A DNA stretch of 32,168 bases from a virus, in IMG/VR virus record IMGVR_UViG_3300011113_000366, positions 1 to 32,168 of that record; one strand, given 5' to 3'. A program made the translations under genes and the position numbers. A model generated the notes under the pieces. The model worked only from the letters and a program-made list of their open reading frames with translations. It did not search any database and was not told where the DNA came from. The number at the start of each line of letters is the position of its first letter. Position 1 is the stretch's first letter. Positions 28,349-32,168 of this stretch are shown here, piece after piece.

Positions 28349-29092
28349 TTAAAAATTTAGCTCTTCTAAATTTTCTAATTCTTTCTGCCCGTGAACATCC
28401 ACAATCAGATGCACTCTTCCTTGGTCACTGTTATTGTGTACCCAATGAATATGTCCTGCGTTTAAAAAATAAATTCTGCCATCTGCAGGTAAATGAATTC
28501 CGCGCTCTATTCCGTGATTATCTTTGGCAAAGAAAATTACTCCAGGATTGGTTATTAACGGAATATGATATCGAGTAATATAGCTAGGATCGTAGTCTCT
28601 ATGGGGGCCGAATTTATGATTTTCTTTCATGTACGCAAATCTTACTCGTTTTACTGAGCTGGTAAACATATCTAAGAGTTTTTCAATTTCGCCGGTTACC
28701 AACGAATTTCGAACACCATAATTATGCTCGTCTGCTTCTGGCACATAACTGGCTCTCGAAGGATCAATTCTTTTACTGCGATGAAGCACTGTTGTAGGAG
28801 TAGATTCGAAAACATTACCTGTGCGTTTACTTTCATCGAAATCTGTTAGTGCCAACTGTTTATAACTTTCCATGTTTTCGCAATCTTCATCAGCGGCCAT
28901 AATGTAGTCATGACAATGATGATGATTCATTTTTATAAAATCTTCGTACCCTGTTTTATTTTTTACTTGAATAGAGTTATATTTGTTGGGATCTAATAGT
29001 TCTTGCTGAATACAATGATTAAGTAGTGCGTTAATATCTACTTTAAGGTCTCGAAGGTATCCAAAGCTAGGTAAATCTTTTCTTGTTTTCAT
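28349..29092 (-). CDS. Aspartyl/asparaginyl beta-hydroxylase-like (2OG/Fe) protein, 247 aa
   Basis: The C-terminal half has a cupin-type 2-oxoglutarate oxygenase pattern: KFGPHRDYDPSYITRYHIPL (His164, Asp166; the H-x-D metal pair, then the H-I-P-L strand), ITNPGVIFF, then DGRIYFLNAGHIHWVHNNSD with the distal histidine (near 216) and GRVHLIVDVHG (Arg226 for the 2OG carboxylate). This order matches the AspH family (H-x-D...H-x-x-L...N...W-x-x-x-N...R-x-x-L-x-x-D). Substrates of the family are peptides, amino acids or lipids; here none is known. It overlaps the desaturase gene by 4 nt. Confidence 0.83.
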   Translation of the reverse strand: MKTRKDLPSFGYLRDLKVDINALLNHCIQQELLDPNKYNSIQVKNKTGYEDFIKMNHHHCHDYIMAADEDCENMESYKQLALTDFDESKRTGNVFESTPTTVLHRSKRIDPSRASYVPEADEHNYGVRNSLVTGEIEKLLDMFTSSVKRVRFAYMKENHKFGPHRDYDPSYITRYHIPLITNPGVIFFAKDNHGIERGIHLPADGRIYFLNAGHIHWVHNNSDQGRVHLIVDVHGQKELENLEELNF

Positions 29093-29823
29093 TTTTTAAT
29101 CCATTCAATAATATATGCTGTGATATCGAATTCGTACCACTTCTTACCGAATCGGTAATCTGCTGGAAATGCATGATGATTATTATGCCATCCTTCTCCC
29201 CACATGATTATACCATTAAACCAATGATTGGTGCTGGTGTCTTTTGTCTGATGATCTTGCCAACCTATTGAATGACTAAAAGTATTGATACTACTACCAG
29301 CATGCCATAATATAACAGCCGGCACTAACCATGCATATATCAGTGCAAAAGGATCTATGCTCCACAATATTGTAGCGTAGATAGCATGTATTAACCAATA
29401 ATATTTGTGCATGGCTAAATGAAAATTACTACGCAATAAGTCCGGCACATATTTAAGATTCACGTCGTGAAACATACTCAAAAATTGAACTTTAAAAAAT
29501 CCTAGATGATGGGGGCAATGTGGATCTTTGTCTGTATCAGTGAATCTGTGATGCTCCCGATGAACTGAGCACCAAGCAATTGAACTACCTGTGCCTCCCA
29601 AAGTAGCCAATATAGTCCCCAAGTACATCCACCAATTTGGAGCTTGATAACTTTTGTGGCTAAGTAACCTATGGTAAGTTCCGCTCATACCAATACTGCC
29701 TGTTAAAAAATAAACAAAAAATGCGATCAACCAGTGATACCACAATCCGTAAATAATCATCGGAATTAAACTTAAATGCGTGATTATTTGAAATGTAAAC
29801 AATAAATTTATTTTAGATTTCAT
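29089..29823 (-). CDS. Fatty acid (acyl-CoA delta-9-type) desaturase, 244 aa
   Basis: All three di-iron histidine boxes are present: HRLLSH (51-56), HREHH (88-92) and HNNHH (213-217), with the surrounding GMSGTYHRLLSHKSYQ and EGWHNNHHAFP typical of membrane stearoyl-CoA/acyl-lipid desaturases. Hydrophobic segments near 8-25, 30-48, 60-80, 145-160 and 165-185 provide the membrane helices. It is shorter than the usual 280-350 residues but retains the catalytic core; the missing part is mainly the C-terminal tail. It would introduce a double bond in host acyl chains using oxygen and reduced ferredoxin. It overlaps both neighbours by 4 nt. Confidence 0.92.
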   Translation of the reverse strand: MKSKINLLFTFQIITHLSLIPMIIYGLWYHWLIAFFVYFLTGSIGMSGTYHRLLSHKSYQAPNWWMYLGTILATLGGTGSSIAWCSVHREHHRFTDTDKDPHCPHHLGFFKVQFLSMFHDVNLKYVPDLLRSNFHLAMHKYYWLIHAIYATILWSIDPFALIYAWLVPAVILWHAGSSINTFSHSIGWQDHQTKDTSTNHWFNGIIMWGEGWHNNHHAFPADYRFGKKWYEFDITAYIIEWIKK

Positions 29824-30491
29824 TCTCTGATTATTTCTCCGTAAATTCTTCTAGTATTACTACCAACAAGACTAACTATTTCATTTTCTTCGACATCTCT
29901 GAGTACAGTTATTCGAGGATGAATAACACTATTGCTTCCCACAGTTTTAGCTTTCGATACCACAGAATCAAAACCTATATGCACATTTTCCCCTACATTA
30001 ATACAGCCGGTAACAAACGCACGTCTTTCAACCACACTGTTTTTGCCTAGTACACAATCGTGCGCTAACGCAGAGTATGTGTGTACTTGACTGTGTGGCA
30101 TCAATATCGTTTGATATCCAACCCCGCCACAAAACCCAACATAACATCCAGGATGAAGAACTGCACCCTTACTTATTTCACAAAATTTATTAGTTAGAGT
30201 TGCTAAATTGAGGTTAAATTTATCTACCAAGTTGATCATTTTTCTTCTTTTAACTTTGTCTTTAAGACTAACAGGCACCACTGATGCACTAACAAAAAAT
30301 AAGTAATTGTCTCGTTCAAGTTCAAAATTAAAATTTTCCTCACTTCCGACCAATGGTACACCACTCATAAAATCTGTATTTCCAAAATAATTATCATCTA
30401 AAACACCTGCGACAGTGATTCCCATGTTTTCTGCCGTTTCTGCGAACAAAGATAAATTATAATTTGTCCCTAAAAATAATAATTTAGTCAT
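29820..30491 (-). CDS. NeuD/PglD-type sugar O-/N-acyltransferase, 223 aa
   Basis: Residues 1-90 form the Rossmann-like N-terminal domain (KLLFLGTNYNLSLFAETAEN, VAGVLDDNYFGN). From about 105, hexapeptide repeats build a left-handed beta helix: ISKGAVLHPGCYVGFCGGVG, ALAHDCVLGKNSVVERRAFV, GCINVGENVHIGFDSVVSKA. The A-H-D-C-V-L-G sequence matches the catalytic His region (S-H-D-x-x-I-G) of NeuD and PglD. It would transfer an acyl group from acyl-CoA to a (nucleotide-)sugar. First gene of the metabolic operon, after the 30685 terminator. No strong Shine-Dalgarno. Confidence 0.85.
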   Translation of the reverse strand: MTKLLFLGTNYNLSLFAETAENMGITVAGVLDDNYFGNTDFMSGVPLVGSEENFNFELERDNYLFFVSASVVPVSLKDKVKRRKMINLVDKFNLNLATLTNKFCEISKGAVLHPGCYVGFCGGVGYQTILMPHSQVHTYSALAHDCVLGKNSVVERRAFVTGCINVGENVHIGFDSVVSKAKTVGSNSVIHPRITVLRDVEENEIVSLVGSNTRRIYGEIIRE

Positions 30492-30659
30492 AATTAGATT
30501 ATGTTAGTGATTACAGTTGCTAGTAGAATTAATATCTACACACGGTCGGCGTTCTGAGCATAGTTATGTCAGTAAAGAAGTCACTACTTCAAGCGTCAAT
30601 TTGATCCGACGTCGAAATATTCGGCGTTGCAATGTATTTAGTTTTATGTTATTTTAGTC
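30492..30659 (-). promoter_or_regulatory. Upstream region of the metabolic operon; ACTAAATA box at 30642-30635 and a hairpin
   Basis: No gene or tRNA is visible. The minus strand has an ACTAAATA late-like box at 30642-30635. Just downstream is a hairpin CGCCGAA-TAT-TTCGACG with one wobble pair (about 30610-30626). The octamer AACGCCGA appears twice about 80 nt apart. The last 20 nt before ATG 30491 contain CATAAT 6 nt from the ATG but no recognisable -35. Confidence 0.35.
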
Positions 30660-30685
30660 AAAAAAATAGACCCCGAAGGGTCTAT
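30660..30685 (-). terminator. Intrinsic terminator with UUCG tetraloop after the metallophosphoesterase gene
   Basis: On the minus strand ATAGACCC-TTCG-GGGTCTAT (30685-30666) is an 8-bp hairpin with the very stable UUCG loop, followed by a U-tract to 30660. It begins at the stop codon of the metallophosphoesterase gene. Confidence 0.92.
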
Positions 30686-31291
30686 TTACATAATAGGACC
30701 GTTGCCATTTTTAAATCCAATTTCGCCGCCTTCTTCTTTAATACGCTTTAACACATCTTCAAATAAGATAGGAGCAAAATCAGGAAGTTGTTCTACGCAA
30801 ACACAATGGTAGCGGGGATCAATGTCCTCACTGTACAAGATTTCTCCTGTACGCACATCTACACCACGAGCCTTTTTTACACGGTTGGCATGTAAGTGTC
30901 CGTGAATGTTAACACCAAAACGACCCATGCTGTCACTGTGCAACGGGATATGACTTAAGATCATTCCGTTCATAACATGATATGCTCGTAATTCTCTAAA
31001 GTACTGCCTATACTCGTCATCGCGGAAGATGTCGTGGTTGCCACGGATTAAAACCTTGTCGCCGTTTAAGCGGGCTAACGTAGATAATGCTCTGCGGTTG
31101 ATAACAACATCACCTAAATGGTAGACCTTGTCAGTGGGTTTGACTCGTTGGTTCCATGCCTTGACCATGGCTTCATCCATTTCTTCTGGACTGTCCCAGG
31201 GACGAAGTTTTGTAACACCATCGTTACGTGTGAAGCGACAAACACCCATGTGGCCAAAGTGCGTGTCGCTGACTAAAAATACACTGGGCAT
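30686..31291 (-). CDS. Calcineurin-like metallophosphoesterase, 201 aa
   Basis: The five blocks are present: SDTHFGH (Asp9, His11), LGDVV (Asp61), RGNHD (84-87), SHIPLH (His114) and NIHGHLH (129-135), the two-metal site of the family. T4-like phages often encode such enzymes, which cleave phosphodiesters in nucleic acids or nucleotides. ATG 31291 is chosen over one nine codons upstream because AAGGA lies 7 nt before it. Last gene of its operon. Confidence 0.93.
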   Translation of the reverse strand: MPSVFLVSDTHFGHMGVCRFTRNDGVTKLRPWDSPEEMDEAMVKAWNQRVKPTDKVYHLGDVVINRRALSTLARLNGDKVLIRGNHDIFRDDEYRQYFRELRAYHVMNGMILSHIPLHSDSMGRFGVNIHGHLHANRVKKARGVDVRTGEILYSEDIDPRYHCVCVEQLPDFAPILFEDVLKRIKEEGGEIGFKNGNGPIM

Positions 31292-31292
31292 A

Positions 31293-31481
31293 TTATTTCC
31301 TTCCAATTCTTTCTGCAATCAACAGTTTCAATTTTTGCCGATATTCATTGTGCCAGCTGAACTCAAACTGCGGATGTTTTTCTACAAACTCAGTGGCCTT
31401 CTTCAACAAGGATTCGAGTTCTTTTGTTGACTTGGAAGCATAGTAGGCTTCGTGATCAAAGTGTTTTGTATTGTAACCCAT
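31293..31481 (-). CDS. Small helical protein, 62 aa
   Basis: The protein reads MGYNTKHFDHEAYYASKSTK and then ELESLLKKATEFVEKHPQFE, an acidic-basic helical hairpin. AAGGAG lies 9 nt before the ATG. Its last codons carry the ribosome-binding site of the next gene. Function unknown. Confidence 0.78.
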   Translation of the reverse strand: MGYNTKHFDHEAYYASKSTKELESLLKKATEFVEKHPQFEFSWHNEYRQKLKLLIAERIGRK

Positions 31482-31496
31482 ACTAGACTCCTTTCT

Positions 31497-31958
31497 TTAG
31501 ACATACCAAATTTCCTTAAAGCCTTCTTCTTCTGTGGGCATTTCAAAACTATGAATCATTGATTTCATTACCGAGTCAGGAATGTTTTTTCCTGGTCGAG
31601 CTGCAAGTCTCCTAGCAAGCTCTGCTGCATCAGGCATCTTAAACACCACAGCAATGTGGTCATAATCTGGCAGCATATGAAACTTCTTAGCACGACTTTT
31701 TACTGTGGTACTAGTTTGATCCCAGATAATGTCTCTGCCCAACTCGTGAGCCACAACAACTTCTTTGGCCATTAATTCTACAGCAGTGGGCATAAATGCT
31801 TCGAACACTTCACTGTAGGTTAGACCAACTTCTCTTGCGTAGATATCAACCCATTTATCTGTGCTAATTTTAGCACAGGGCACAGCCCAATCCTGTTTAG
31901 ATATCCATGTGCTTTTACCCGAACCCGGCACTCCAACAAGTTGATAACATTTAGGCAT
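31497..31958 (-). CDS. P-loop kinase, polynucleotide-kinase-like (AAA_33 type), 153 aa
   Basis: The P-loop is LVGVPGSGKSTWIS (GSGKST near 12-17). STDKWVDIYAREVG holds the conserved Asp, DIIWDQTSTTVKSRAKK the D-x-T/N segment of PNK-like kinases, and VFKMPDAAELARRLAARPGK the lid arginines. T4 Pnk's 5'-kinase domain shares these features; the 3'-phosphatase domain is absent. Substrate may be a nucleic acid 5' end or a small molecule. ATG 31958 (TAATG with the previous stop) is preferred to a TTG two codons upstream. Confidence 0.88.
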   Translation of the reverse strand: MPKCYQLVGVPGSGKSTWISKQDWAVPCAKISTDKWVDIYAREVGLTYSEVFEAFMPTAVELMAKEVVVAHELGRDIIWDQTSTTVKSRAKKFHMLPDYDHIAVVFKMPDAAELARRLAARPGKNIPDSVMKSMIHSFEMPTEEEGFKEIWYV

Positions 31959-32149
31959 TACCAATTCTCCACACCAGAGATAGTTACAATAAAGTCACCT
32001 TCGACATTGTTTACTGTTGTAGAAAACTGCATCGTGGTCGTTGTGCCGATACCTGAACTACCATCTTGTTCAATTTTTACTGTTTCTGTGTCAGGAAACT
32101 TTTGCAAAATTTCCAACATCTTTTCTAGTTCTCGTTTATGCAAATACAT
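31958..32149 (-). CDS. Small protein of unknown function, 63 aa; first gene of its operon in this window
   Basis: A helical N-terminus (MYLHKRELEKMLEILQKFPD) and a beta-rich C-terminus (TTTTMQFSTTVNNVEGDFIV) give an alpha-beta mini domain. AAGGGA lies 8-12 nt before the ATG. It couples to the kinase gene by TAATG. Its promoter, if any, is to the right of the window. Confidence 0.78.
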   Translation of the reverse strand: MYLHKRELEKMLEILQKFPDTETVKIEQDGSSGIGTTTTMQFSTTVNNVEGDFIVTISGVENW

Positions 32150-32168
32150 TATATGTCCCTTTTTGTAT

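Noticed and set aside
30492-30660. tRNA or tmRNA in the intergenic region
   Set aside because: No cloverleaf, no GTTCRANYC T-arm and no 7-bp acceptor pairing could be built.
1-32168. CRISPR array, insertion sequence or attachment site
   Set aside because: No regularly spaced direct repeats, no transposase or integrase frame and no terminal inverted repeats were seen; the only mobile genes are the two GIY-YIG cassettes.

Overview
The window looks like part of the genome of a T4-like (tailed, probably myoviral) bacteriophage of the aquatic or marine type. Supporting signs are a UvsW-type helicase, a CHC2-type primase fragment, a block of virion/tail-fibre genes including a collagen-like fibre, two GIY-YIG homing endonucleases, T4-late-like promoter boxes, tightly overlapping genes almost all on the minus strand, low GC, and many host-derived metabolic genes (heme oxygenase, NAD synthetase, fatty-acid desaturase, nucleotide-sugar enzymes). 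The host is probably Gram-negative: there are LPS-type sugar enzymes, a bacterial lipoprotein signal and sigma70-like promoters. The species cannot be read from the sequence.

Layout, in left-to-right coordinates (transcription mostly runs right to left). 1-1091: a DNA primase gene interrupted near its 5' end by a GIY-YIG endonuclease cassette. 1098-7640: virion structural and tail-fibre genes. 7679-8053: the only plus-strand gene. 8028-12193: an operon that ends in a miniature DnaE-like protein, with a second GIY-YIG gene placed just before it. 12190-14710: a HARP-like protein plus the UvsW helicase. 14723-15305: heme oxygenase and an intrinsic terminator. 15356-18645: a self-contained transcription unit with an AAA+ ATPase, several tiny membrane proteins and an SPFH lipoprotein. 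18710-19711: two short units with consensus promoters. 19717-30491: a long, translationally coupled metabolic operon (NeuD-like acyltransferase, desaturase, Asp/Asn hydroxylase-like protein, NAD synthetase, GNAT, glycosyltransferase-like protein, sugar reductase, NDP-glucose 4,6-dehydratase, RfbH-type 3-dehydrase, class I aminotransferase, and a ThDP enzyme split in two). 30686-32149: a short operon with a metallophosphoesterase and a PNK-like kinase.

Two features of expression stand out. Three minus-strand genes have a near-consensus sigma70 promoter whose -10 box ends exactly 6 nt before the ATG. At least four others, including both GIY-YIG genes and the plus-strand gene, have an xxTAAATA late box exactly 5 nt before the start codon. 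In both geometries the expected +1 is the first base of the start codon, so these mRNAs would be leaderless.

The best candidates for undescribed biology are the leaderless-promoter strategy, the AAA+/SPFH/micro-membrane-protein unit, the 206-residue DnaE-like protein that keeps the three catalytic aspartates, and the sugar pathway that pairs an RfbH-type dehydrase with a split ThDP enzyme.
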